From Sphingomonas sp. YR710 (GTDB lineage Bacteria > Pseudomonadota > Alphaproteobacteria > Sphingomonadales > Sphingomonadaceae), in assembly GCF_900101455.1 (NCBI RefSeq), contig NZ_FMZJ01000014.1, positions 58,111 to 122,110 of the forward strand: a DNA stretch of 64,000 nucleotides, given 5' to 3'. Position numbers and translations under genes: made by a program. Under the pieces are notes generated by a model. That model was not told where the DNA came from. It was given only the letters and a program-made list of their open reading frames with translations, and searched no databases. This document shows positions 35,677 to 43,964 of this stretch, piece after piece; the first letter of the stretch is position 1; every line of letters begins with the position of its first letter.

Positions 35677-36662
35677 GCCGAATGCTTGGCCAGGATGCGC
35701 AGATCGCGGCATTTCGCGAGGCGGCCTTGTCCGATCGGCTCCACCACGCCTGGTTGCTCGCAGGCCCAGAAGGAGTGGGCAAAGCTGGATTTGCGATGGC
35801 GGCGGCAACGTGGCTGCTGGCAAGTTCGGCCGGGCCGGAGTTCGATCTGCCCGGGTTCGACCTGCCGTTCGGCCATCGTATTGCCAATTTCATCGAGCAG
35901 GGGAGCCATCCCGATCTGCGCGTGCTGATGCGGCTGCCCCGCGACAAGAGCGACGATCTGGCCCGCTCGATCAGCATCGACCAGGTCCGCGGCCTGCAAA
36001 GCCTGTTCAACACGACCCCGGGCTTTTCGCCGCGCCGCGTCGTGATCATCGATGCGATCGACGATCTCGAACGGCCGGCGGCCAATGCCTTGCTCAAGAA
36101 TCTCGAGGAACCCCCTGCAGGAACGACATTTTTTCTGATCAGCCATGCCCCCGGCCGGCTGCTGCCGACGATCCGCTCGCGCTGTCGGCTGCTGCGGTTC
36201 GGCGGACTGTCTCCACGCGAGATGACGCGCGTGCTGCAGGACAAGCTGCCCGACGAGCCTTCCGACGAGATCGAGGCGCTGGTGCGGGTGGGCGAGGGGG
36301 CTCCGGGCAGGGCGCTGCGGTTCGCCGGCCTCGAAATTGCAGCGCTCGACGCCGCGATCGATCGGCTGGTGGAGCAGGGCGATCCCACCAATGCCCTGCG
36401 CTCGTCGCTCGCGAAGCAGTTGGGCACCAAGGCGGTACAGGCGCGCTACGAAGCCTTTCTCGAGCGCGCGCCGGCGCGGATCGCCGCAGAAGCGAAGCGC
36501 CGATCGGGGGCCGCGCTGGCTACAGCGATCGATCTGTGGGCAGAGGCGCGCAAGATCGGCGAAAGCGCAGTCCATCTGTCGCTCGATCAGCCCACGACGG
36601 TATTCGAACTCGCAACAATGCTCGCAAGGCTTGCCCCCGCCACCGGGAGCGTTAAAGCCTGA
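35673..36662 (+). CDS. holB: DNA polymerase III delta-prime subunit
   Basis: A 329-residue clamp-loader subunit. The Walker A region GPEGVGKAGFA ends in Ala in place of Ser/Thr, as expected for the non-ATP-hydrolysing delta-prime. The sensor region NALLKNLEEPP and SRC motif (IRSRCRLL) are intact. It loads the beta clamp together with tau/gamma and delta. It is coupled to tmk upstream and lies 7 bases from metG. Confidence 0.92.
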   Translation: MSRMLGQDAQIAAFREAALSDRLHHAWLLAGPEGVGKAGFAMAAATWLLASSAGPEFDLPGFDLPFGHRIANFIEQGSHPDLRVLMRLPRDKSDDLARSISIDQVRGLQSLFNTTPGFSPRRVVIIDAIDDLERPAANALLKNLEEPPAGTTFFLISHAPGRLLPTIRSRCRLLRFGGLSPREMTRVLQDKLPDEPSDEIEALVRVGEGAPGRALRFAGLEIAALDAAIDRLVEQGDPTNALRSSLAKQLGTKAVQARYEAFLERAPARIAAEAKRRSGAALATAIDLWAEARKIGESAVHLSLDQPTTVFELATMLARLAPATGSVKA

Positions 36663-36669
36663 CATCATC

Positions 36670-38226
36670 ATGTCAGAGCCATTTTATATCACCACCGCCA
36701 TCAGCTACCCCAATGGGCGGCCGCATATCGGCCACGCTTATGAAGCGATCGCCGCAGACGCGATCGCGCGCTTCCAGCGGGCGATGGGCCGCGACGTCCG
36801 CTTCCAGACCGGTACCGACGAACATGGCCTGAAGATGGCGCAGGCCGCGCGCACGCGCGATATTACCCCGCGCGAACTCGCTGATGAGATGTCGGGATAT
36901 TTCAAGGTGATGGATGATGCCTTGAACATCTCCTATGATCGCTTCATTCGCACCAGCGAGGCCGATCATTATGCCGCGAGCCAGGCGATCTGGCGCGCAT
37001 TGGAGGCAAATGGCGATCTCTATCTCGATCGCTACGAGGGCTGGTATTCGGTCCGCGACGAGGCATTTTACGACGAGAAAGAACTGATCGAAGGCGATGG
37101 CGGCGTGAAGCTGTCGCCCCAGGGCACGCCCGTCGAATGGACGGCCGAGGAAAGCTGGTTCTTCAAACTGTCCAAATATCAGGAACCTTTGCTCGCGCTC
37201 TATCGCGATCAGCCCGATTTCATCCGCCCGGAAAGCCGGCGCAACGAGATTGTTAGCTTCGTGTCCGGCGGCCTGTCCGATCTGTCGATGTCGCGGACCA
37301 GCTTCGATTGGGGCGTGCCGGTGCCGGGTAGTCCCGGCCATGTCATGTATGTGTGGGTCGACGCGCTCACCAATTATATCACCGGGCTCGGCTATCCGGA
37401 CCTCGACGGATTGTTCGCGCGTTACTGGCCGGCGAATGTCCACATCATCGGCAAGGATATCGTGCGCTTCCACACCGTCTATTGGCCGGCCTTCCTGATG
37501 TCGGCGGGGATTGCATTGCCGAAGCAGGTGTTCGGGCATGGCTTCCTGCTCAACCGCGGCGAGAAGATGTCGAAGTCGGTCGGCAATGTCGTTGATCCGG
37601 TCGGCATGGCCGAAGCCTATGGCGTCGATCAGCTCCGCTATTTCCTGATGCGCGAAGTCAGCTTCGGACAGGATGGGAGCTATAGCCATGAAGCTATTGT
37701 AAATCGTTCGAATTCTGAACTCGCAAACAGCTTCGGCAATCTCGCGCAGCGGACCCTGTCGATGATCTTCAAGAATCTCGACGGCGAGTTGCCGGCGCTC
37801 GATCGCAATGATGATGATGCAGCGCTGGTCCGGACGGTCGCCGGCGCGGTGCTCGACGAACTGCCGCGCGCGTTTGAGCAATTCGCCTTCTCGGTCGGGA
37901 TCGAAGCGTGGATGCGCGCCGTGTTCGCGTGCAACCAATATGTCGATGCCCAGGCGCCATGGGCGTTGCGCAAGAGCGATCCAGAACGGATGAAGACCGT
38001 GCTCGGCGTGCTGTTTTGCGCGATCCGCGATCTTGCGATCGCGATCCAGCCGATCATCCCGGCTTCGGCCGGAAAGCTGCTCGACCAGATGGGTATCACG
38101 ACCGACGAGCGCGATTTCAAAGCGCTCGAAGACACATTCTGGTACGATCGCCTGCGCGCATCAGGCTTTCGGGTGTCGCAACCGGTTCCGCTATTCCCGC
38201 GCCTGGAGCTTGAGGTCGCCGGCTGA
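36670..38226 (+). CDS. metG: Methionyl-tRNA synthetase
   Basis: A 518-residue class I synthetase. The HIGH motif (PHIGHAYEA) and KMSKS motif (GEKMSKSVGN) are both exact; the anticodon-binding helical domain follows. The C-terminal EMAP/dimerisation domain is absent, as in many alphaproteobacteria. It charges tRNA-Met. ATG 36670 gives the usual MSEPFYITTAI start. TGATG overlap with tatD. Confidence 0.96.
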   Translation: MSEPFYITTAISYPNGRPHIGHAYEAIAADAIARFQRAMGRDVRFQTGTDEHGLKMAQAARTRDITPRELADEMSGYFKVMDDALNISYDRFIRTSEADHYAASQAIWRALEANGDLYLDRYEGWYSVRDEAFYDEKELIEGDGGVKLSPQGTPVEWTAEESWFFKLSKYQEPLLALYRDQPDFIRPESRRNEIVSFVSGGLSDLSMSRTSFDWGVPVPGSPGHVMYVWVDALTNYITGLGYPDLDGLFARYWPANVHIIGKDIVRFHTVYWPAFLMSAGIALPKQVFGHGFLLNRGEKMSKSVGNVVDPVGMAEAYGVDQLRYFLMREVSFGQDGSYSHEAIVNRSNSELANSFGNLAQRTLSMIFKNLDGELPALDRNDDDAALVRTVAGAVLDELPRAFEQFAFSVGIEAWMRAVFACNQYVDAQAPWALRKSDPERMKTVLGVLFCAIRDLAIAIQPIIPASAGKLLDQMGITTDERDFKALEDTFWYDRLRASGFRVSQPVPLFPRLELEVAG

Positions 38227-39002
38227 TGTTCGTCGACAGCCATTGCCACCTCAATTACCCCAAGCTCGTCGAGCGGCAGGCGGAGGTGCTCGCCAATGCC
38301 CGCGCCGCCGGCGTGTCGACGATGCTCAACATCTCGACCCGCGCCGCCGAATGGGATGCAGTGATCGGCACGGCCGAGCGCGAACCCGACGTATGGGCGA
38401 GCGTTGGCATCCATCCGCACGATGCCGATACCCATGAAGACATCGAAACCGCGATGCTGGTCGAAAAGTCGCGCCATCCGAAGGTGATCGGCATCGGTGA
38501 GACCGGGCTCGATTTCTTCTACGACAAGTCCGATCGTGATCGCCAGCGCGCGAGCTTCCGCCGCCATATCGCCGCCGCGCGCGAAACCGGCCTGCCGTTG
38601 ATCGTGCATAGCCGTGAGGCCGAGGCCGACACGGCCGCGATCCTCGGCGAGGAAATGGGGAAGGGGGCGTTCACCGGCGTCCTGCATTGCTTCACGGCCT
38701 CCACCGATCTGGCGCGCAAGATGCTCGATCTCGGCCTTTATATCTCGCTGTCGGGGATCGTGACCTTCAAGAACGCGGGCGATCTGCGCGACACCGCCCG
38801 GATGATCCCGCATGATCGGCTGCTGGTCGAAACAGACTCGCCATTTCTTGCGCCGATCCCGAACCGCGGCAAGCCTTGCGAACCGGCTTTCGTTGCCGAT
38901 ACGGCGCGGTTTCTGGCCAACGAGCTGGCCATGCCGACTGCCGATCTGGCGCGAATAACGACCGACAACTTCTTCAATCTCTTCACGAAAGCGAAGCCGT
39001 GA
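38226..39002 (+). CDS. TatD-family metal-dependent DNase/hydrolase
   Basis: A 258-residue TIM-barrel hydrolase. Metal ligands are visible in FVDSHCHLN, GIGETGLDFFY, LIVHSREAE, LHCFTA and VETDSPFLAP. TatD proteins act on DNA ends in repair; exact substrates vary. The gene overlaps metG and the next gene (GTGA), within a metG-tatD-MBL operon common in Sphingomonadales. Confidence 0.93.
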   Translation: MFVDSHCHLNYPKLVERQAEVLANARAAGVSTMLNISTRAAEWDAVIGTAEREPDVWASVGIHPHDADTHEDIETAMLVEKSRHPKVIGIGETGLDFFYDKSDRDRQRASFRRHIAAARETGLPLIVHSREAEADTAAILGEEMGKGAFTGVLHCFTASTDLARKMLDLGLYISLSGIVTFKNAGDLRDTARMIPHDRLLVETDSPFLAPIPNRGKPCEPAFVADTARFLANELAMPTADLARITTDNFFNLFTKAKP

Positions 39003-39763
39003 AGCTCCGCGTGCTGGGTTGCGGCACGTCGTCCGGCGTGCCCCGGATCGGCAATGACTGGGGGGCCTGCGATCCCGCCGATCCGCGCAACCGACGCACC
39101 CGCGCATCGATCATCGTTGCAACCGATACGACCCGCATCCTCGTCGATACGTCGCCGGACATGCGCGAGCAGCTGCTCGCTGCCGATATCGACCGGGTCG
39201 ATGCGGTGATCTGGACGCATGACCATGCCGATCATTGCCACGGTATCGATGACCTGCGGCAGCTCTTCCACGCCAAAGGCGAACCGGTGGCGGGCTATGG
39301 CGCGCGGGAAACGATGGACATGCTGGCCGAGCGTTTTGCTTATGCCTTTTTCGGTCGTGACGGCTATCCGGCGACCATCGACAGGCAGATCCTGCATGGC
39401 GACATGATGATCGGCGACATCCGCGTCCGATCGGTCGCGCAGCCGCATGGCAATATCTACAGTTCGGGCCTGCGCTTTGATCATGATGGCAAGTCTATCG
39501 GCTATTCCACTGATTTTCATATGGTAACACCGGGCATGATCGCCTTGTTCGCCGGTGTCGACATCTGGGTGGTCGATGCCTTGCGCGAGCGGCCGCATCC
39601 AACCCATCCGCATCTGGCAATGACCCTCGACGCGATCCATGCCTGCAAGCCGGCGCGCGCAATCCTCACGCATATGGACCAGTCGCTCGACTATCGCGGG
39701 TTGGCCGCAAAACTTCCGGTCGGTGTCGAACCGGGCCAGGACGGTCTCGAAGCATGGGCATAA
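38999..39763 (+). CDS. MBL-fold metallo-hydrolase (PhnP-like)
   Basis: A 254-residue metallo-beta-lactamase-fold enzyme. The N-terminus LRVLGCGTSSGVPRIG and the HxHxDH motif THDHADHCHG are clear, with further ligands in QPHGN, YSTDFH and THMDQS. PhnP relatives are cyclic phosphodiesterases, but the family is broad and the substrate is unknown. GTG 38999 overlaps the tatD stop. Its 3' end overlaps the small membrane gene by 10 bases. Confidence 0.88.
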   Translation: MKLRVLGCGTSSGVPRIGNDWGACDPADPRNRRTRASIIVATDTTRILVDTSPDMREQLLAADIDRVDAVIWTHDHADHCHGIDDLRQLFHAKGEPVAGYGARETMDMLAERFAYAFFGRDGYPATIDRQILHGDMMIGDIRVRSVAQPHGNIYSSGLRFDHDGKSIGYSTDFHMVTPGMIALFAGVDIWVVDALRERPHPTHPHLAMTLDAIHACKPARAILTHMDQSLDYRGLAAKLPVGVEPGQDGLEAWA

Positions 39764-39933
39764 GCAGCGACCAGATCGCGGGCCTGATCGGCATCTCACT
39801 GATATTGCTGATGCTGATCCATCGTCTGGTGAGCGAGAAAATGCCGAAGGGCCGGTTCCTTCGGATGTCGCTGGTCTGGGTGGGGATTGTCGTGTTCATC
39901 ACCGTTGTGGTGATGACGTTCCAGCATCGATGA
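39754..39933 (+). CDS. Small two-helix membrane protein, unknown
   Basis: A 59-residue frame starting with ATG 39754 inside the end of the MBL gene. It has two hydrophobic helices (IAGLIGISLILLMLIH and SLVWVGIVVFITVVVMTF) separated by a basic loop (SEKMPKGRFLR), which is real protein character rather than a shadow. Coupling to the metG-tatD-MBL operon supports expression. Its function is unknown; it may be a membrane stub or partner of a downstream protease in other genomes. Confidence 0.65.
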   Translation: MGISSDQIAGLIGISLILLMLIHRLVSEKMPKGRFLRMSLVWVGIVVFITVVVMTFQHR

Positions 39934-40067
39934 TATGTCGATTTAACATAATATATATTATCAAACTAAGAGATGGACGAGAGGGCGCGATCGACCTGGC
40001 GACCTCACCCTCGGTATAGCTCCATTTACACAAGGGATCCTGAAGCGCGCCGATTATTGCGCCAGCA

Positions 40068-41297
40068 TCAGCCCGCCACCGGCGCGTCCGATCGCTTGCG
40101 GATCCGTCCTGTCAGGCCGAGCAACACGGCGCCAACAAGCGTGCCGATTGTCGCCACGACCATGAAGCTGTGGTAGCCCGACGTCTCCTTGAGCAACGCG
40201 CTCAATATCAGCGATCCCACCGCGGCACCTGCCCCAAGCATGATATCCATCGTCGCGTACAGCTTGCTGAAGTCCCTGACCGGAAAATTCCTGGAAATCA
40301 GATAAGCGCCAATGTCGAATTCGCAGCCAAAGGCGAGGCCCATGACGAACACGGCGGACATCAGCAAGGCCGTGTTCGGCAGCGGGAACAGGAAATACAG
40401 ATAACCTGTCGCCGCTATCGACAATATGATCAGCGCGACAAGGTGCGTGGGCAGCCGATCAAGCGCGAGCCCCGAAACGCAGCGCCCGAAGATCGTGCCG
40501 ATCGCATAAACCGAAACGACTGACGTGCCGATCGCGTCGGTAAAGCCGTAATCCAGCACAACGATCTTGAGCTGACTTGTGGTGAAGGTCCTGGGCATAT
40601 TGACCAGGAACATCCCGGCCATCAGCAGGATGAAGACGGGGTTGCAAGCGATGGCCTTCAATCTGGTCAGCGTCCCATCGGATTTGGTGCCATCGGTGCG
40701 TGCCGGTTCCGCAGGCGCGTGCAAAGTCGGGCCGACCAGCATGATTGCCATCACGCCGCCGATTACCGAAATCAGCGCGAGCAACAGATACGCGCTGCGC
40801 CAGCCATGCGCCGCGATAAAGGGCGCGATCACCTGGGGGACGATCGCTCCCGCCAGCGGCGAAGCGCTCATCATCAGCGAGAGCGCAATGCCGCGAGCCT
40901 TGTCAAAGCGGTCGACGACCACCCGGCAAAACACCAGCCCGGATGTCAGCAGGCCAAGCCAGCTCATCACAAGGTTGATCGCGAGGAACTGATAGATGCT
41001 TCCGCTCATCATCGACAAGGCGATGAAACCCAGCGGCACGGCCATGAAACCCACCGATGCGGTGCGGCGCGTTCCAAAGCGGTCGACCAGCGTTCCGGCA
41101 ATCGGCAGGACAAAAACGGAGAAAATCGATATCGAACCGATCAGGGCGAACTGCGCTTTCGTCCAATGCAAATCCGCGATCAACCGGGGGCCGAAGACGC
41201 TCAGGGTGAAGAAGTTGAGTGTTATCCCGCTCGAAACACCGATACTCGCCCCCAGAAGCTGCCTCCAATATGAACGGAACTCGTTGCTATAGGACAC
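40068..41297 (-). CDS. MFS transporter
   Basis: A 409-residue, 12-helix major facilitator. The helix 2-3 loop motif appears as GTLVDRFGTRRT and helix 5 has the ASPLAGAIVPQVI pattern seen in monocarboxylate/oxalate-type carriers. GTG 41297 has AGGGAGGG just upstream. It follows the amidohydrolase and CoA-transferase genes on the same strand, 30 bases from the former, so it probably imports the compound they process. Confidence 0.85.
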   Translation of the reverse strand: MSYSNEFRSYWRQLLGASIGVSSGITLNFFTLSVFGPRLIADLHWTKAQFALIGSISIFSVFVLPIAGTLVDRFGTRRTASVGFMAVPLGFIALSMMSGSIYQFLAINLVMSWLGLLTSGLVFCRVVVDRFDKARGIALSLMMSASPLAGAIVPQVIAPFIAAHGWRSAYLLLALISVIGGVMAIMLVGPTLHAPAEPARTDGTKSDGTLTRLKAIACNPVFILLMAGMFLVNMPRTFTTSQLKIVVLDYGFTDAIGTSVVSVYAIGTIFGRCVSGLALDRLPTHLVALIILSIAATGYLYFLFPLPNTALLMSAVFVMGLAFGCEFDIGAYLISRNFPVRDFSKLYATMDIMLGAGAAVGSLILSALLKETSGYHSFMVVATIGTLVGAVLLGLTGRIRKRSDAPVAG

Positions 41298-41327
41298 ACG
41301 CCCTCCCTTTGATGCGATTATGGTTTG

Positions 41328-42323
41328 TCATGCGGGCAAGCCGCCAAGCCGATAATATTGAATCGCGGTCCCGGCAAACAGGGCATCCTGCTCGCTGTCC
41401 GAATAAGGGGCGGCGATCTTTTGAAAAGCGTTCCAGAGCACCGTGTAGCCAACGCCTTCGCCATCGACCGGGAAGTTCGATTCGAACATGCAGCGCGATG
41501 GCCCGAACGTGTCGATGCAAAAGCGGATATCGTCGCTCCACCAGGCCGCAACGTCATCTGACGTGGGCGGCAGAGCGCGTGTCGACCAGCCCGTGCCGTA
41601 CAGGCTATCCATGCCGATGCCGCCAAGCTTGAGCGCGAGGTTCGGGCAATGGGCTGCCTCCATCATTCCCTGCCGCCAGGCGAGCAGCACGTCTTCACGA
41701 ACACCGAAGGCGCCGCTCGTCAGCGGCAAGCCGATGTGGAGGAGGATGAACTGTGTGTCGGGGACGGACCGCACCAGTTTGGTGAGATTGCCCAATTGCG
41801 AAAACAGCGCGAAGGCGTCGAAGCTATAATTCCGTTTACCCAGCAGTTTGAGCGCCGGCAACACTGAAGCGTCGGTCAAAGGACTATAAGCCGCCCCGGT
41901 GCCGCTTTTGTCGTGACGGTGGCGGATTCCGCGAAACCGCCCCTGGCCCGCCTCCATATGCGCATCGAGCACATCGCCCACCCTTTCGCCCAACCTGAGA
42001 TCGGCGGCTGCAACAATGCCGAGAATCGGCGCACGGGTCGCGACAGAACGCGCCGCGATGCACGCCGCGAACCGGGTTTCCTCGACCCCGCGCATCTCAT
42101 CCGGTCGGTCGCTTCGCATATCGGCGCCGCTCTCGACGTACATCGTGCCGATTACGTTGTGCGCCGCAATATCGCTCAGAAGCTGGCCGTGGAGATAGGC
42201 AGGGCCCGCGTGTGGCCCCTCCCCCTCACGCCACAAATGGTGGTGCGCGTCGATGATCGGACGCCGGGCATCGACCGGCACCTCCCGAACGAGACTATGC
42301 CATGAATGGCGCGATGCCTCCAT
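41328..42323 (-). CDS. Amidohydrolase-family (amidohydrolase 2) hydrolase
   Basis: A 331-residue TIM-barrel of the amidohydrolase-2/PDC-hydrolase-like group. Metal or active-site residues are seen in IIDAHHHLW near the N-terminus, FRGIRHRH, LHIGLPL and MFESNFPVD near the end. Members hydrolyse lactones or decarboxylate aromatic-ring products. The ATG at 42323 lacks a convincing ribosome site. It is flanked by a CoA-transferase and an MFS carrier, suggesting a small catabolic operon. Confidence 0.83.
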   Translation of the reverse strand: MEASRHSWHSLVREVPVDARRPIIDAHHHLWREGEGPHAGPAYLHGQLLSDIAAHNVIGTMYVESGADMRSDRPDEMRGVEETRFAACIAARSVATRAPILGIVAAADLRLGERVGDVLDAHMEAGQGRFRGIRHRHDKSGTGAAYSPLTDASVLPALKLLGKRNYSFDAFALFSQLGNLTKLVRSVPDTQFILLHIGLPLTSGAFGVREDVLLAWRQGMMEAAHCPNLALKLGGIGMDSLYGTGWSTRALPPTSDDVAAWWSDDIRFCIDTFGPSRCMFESNFPVDGEGVGYTVLWNAFQKIAAPYSDSEQDALFAGTAIQYYRLGGLPA

Positions 42324-42358
42324 TCAGGGCGACCTGCGGGCGCTAGTGGCCAGACCGG

Positions 42359-43579
42359 TCATGTGATGGCGCCTTTATCCTTGAGGGTCTCGATCTCCTC
42401 CCAACTGCAACCGAGCTCGAGCAGGATCTCCTCGGTGTGCTGGCCGACCTCAGGGGCCGCCGGCATCTGCCGTGGCCCTGAAAACTCGTCGAAGGTCACC
42501 GGGCTCGACACGACATCCAGCTTCCGCCCGTCGTCGAATGCCAATTCGGTGAAGAAGCCGTTATCGCGTGCCTCCGGATCGGCGTGAAGTTCGGCCGGGC
42601 GCTGGACCGGCGCCCACGCGCCCGAAAAGCCGGCCAGGGCCTTGCGCCAGTAATCGAAGTTTTGCGCACCGAACACCGCGTCGAGTATCGCGACGCACGC
42701 CTCGACATTCGCCCGCCGCGCCTTCGCATTGACGAAACGCGCATCGTCGACCAGCTCGGGGCGGCCGATGACCCGGCAGAGCTCCGCCCAGTAGGAATCC
42801 GGGTTGACGATCGCCAGGGTGATGAAGCGGCCGTCCTGCGTGCGATACGCGTTGGTAAGCGGATTGCGCTCGGTGCGGCCTACCGCGCGCTGTGTGAGAT
42901 CGGCGCGCTCGAACGGCGCGCTCAGAATGTCGCGCTGGATCTGCCACATGCCGACATTCATCAGCGCGACATCGACGATCGATGGCTTGCCCTCCGCCGC
43001 GCGCCGGTAAAGCGCGGCGGCAATCCCGCCTGCGAGCGTCATCGCGCACATGACGTCGCCAAAGGCCGGACGCTGATTCAGCGGCCACTCCGACCCCGGC
43101 GGGGTCAGGGCCGCGGACACCCCTGCCCTCGCCCAATATGCGGTGCCGTCGAGGGCCGCCGTATCCGCTTGCGCCCCTTTTTGGGCGTACCCAGCGCCTC
43201 GGACATAGACGATGTTCGGATTGGCCTTGCGGATATCCTCAACGCCAAGCCGCAGGCGCGAACGCACCGCCGGCCGCAGGTTGGTAACGAACACGTCTGC
43301 CTGCGCCAGCAACATATCGAGCATCGCACGGCCTTCGGGCTTGCCCAGATCAAGCCCGATCGAACGCTTGCCGCGATTGGCATATTGGAAGCTGATATTG
43401 ATGTCGTCGACCTGCGAGGTCATGCCCGCCGTCACCAGCCCGCGATACGGATCGCCGGTACGGGGGTGCTCGATCTTGATGACCTCCGCCCCCCAGTCTG
43501 CCAGCACGGCAGTGGCCAGCGGGACGAACACGAACGAGCCTATCTCGACGACCCGGACGCCTTTCAGAACGTCATACAC
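42359..43579 (-). CDS. Family III CoA-transferase (CaiB/BaiF type)
   Basis: A 406-residue protein with the N-terminal GVRVVEIGSFVFVPLATAVLADWGAEVIKIEHP block typical of family III (shown here in two halves: VRVVEIGSFVFVP and DWGAEVIKIEHP). Catalytic Asp is expected in the AFGDVMCAM region. It moves CoA between carboxylic acids, usually activating an uptake substrate. AAAGGAGG lies nine bases before ATG 43579. First gene of the three-gene operon with the amidohydrolase and MFS carrier. Confidence 0.9.
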   Translation of the reverse strand: MYDVLKGVRVVEIGSFVFVPLATAVLADWGAEVIKIEHPRTGDPYRGLVTAGMTSQVDDINISFQYANRGKRSIGLDLGKPEGRAMLDMLLAQADVFVTNLRPAVRSRLRLGVEDIRKANPNIVYVRGAGYAQKGAQADTAALDGTAYWARAGVSAALTPPGSEWPLNQRPAFGDVMCAMTLAGGIAAALYRRAAEGKPSIVDVALMNVGMWQIQRDILSAPFERADLTQRAVGRTERNPLTNAYRTQDGRFITLAIVNPDSYWAELCRVIGRPELVDDARFVNAKARRANVEACVAILDAVFGAQNFDYWRKALAGFSGAWAPVQRPAELHADPEARDNGFFTELAFDDGRKLDVVSSPVTFDEFSGPRQMPAAPEVGQHTEEILLELGCSWEEIETLKDKGAIT

Positions 43580-43964
43580 CGGTGCCTCCTTTCGGATTAT
43601 GCATCATGCGCCATAGCTGTCGCGTGGCCCGAAGCCTCATATGCGCGGCCGACCGTAATGAACGTTGCCGTAGCCGGCGCTGGCTACGACCGGACGGTTC
43701 TGATTGACAGAATGACGCACAGACCCTCTCCGATGCTGATATTTCCGCGTCATCCGCCTGCGCTCGGCGATTTGACGTGTGATCACACTCCCATGTGATC
43801 TTCATCCTCGGGCTTATTGTGCCCGTTGGAAGAGCATGGTGCGCTTACCGATACGGCATGTCCCATAACTGAAACTCATAGGGGCATGCGAAAATCAAAC
43901 CGGCTATGCTGGATCGGGTACGCCGCGAGCATCACCTGTGGAGCTGGCTCTTTGCTGCGGCATC
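43580..43964. promoter_or_regulatory. Intergenic region upstream of the CoA-transferase operon, with a palindrome
   Basis: 385 bases between the S9 peptidase stop and the CoA-transferase start. At 43777-43788 lies the perfect 12-bp palindrome GTGTGATCACAC, followed six bases on by a further ATGTGATC half. Preceding bases read ATTTGACGT. It is a good candidate operator (for instance GntR-type) for the catabolic operon, about 200 bases upstream of its start. No gene is seen. Confidence 0.45.
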
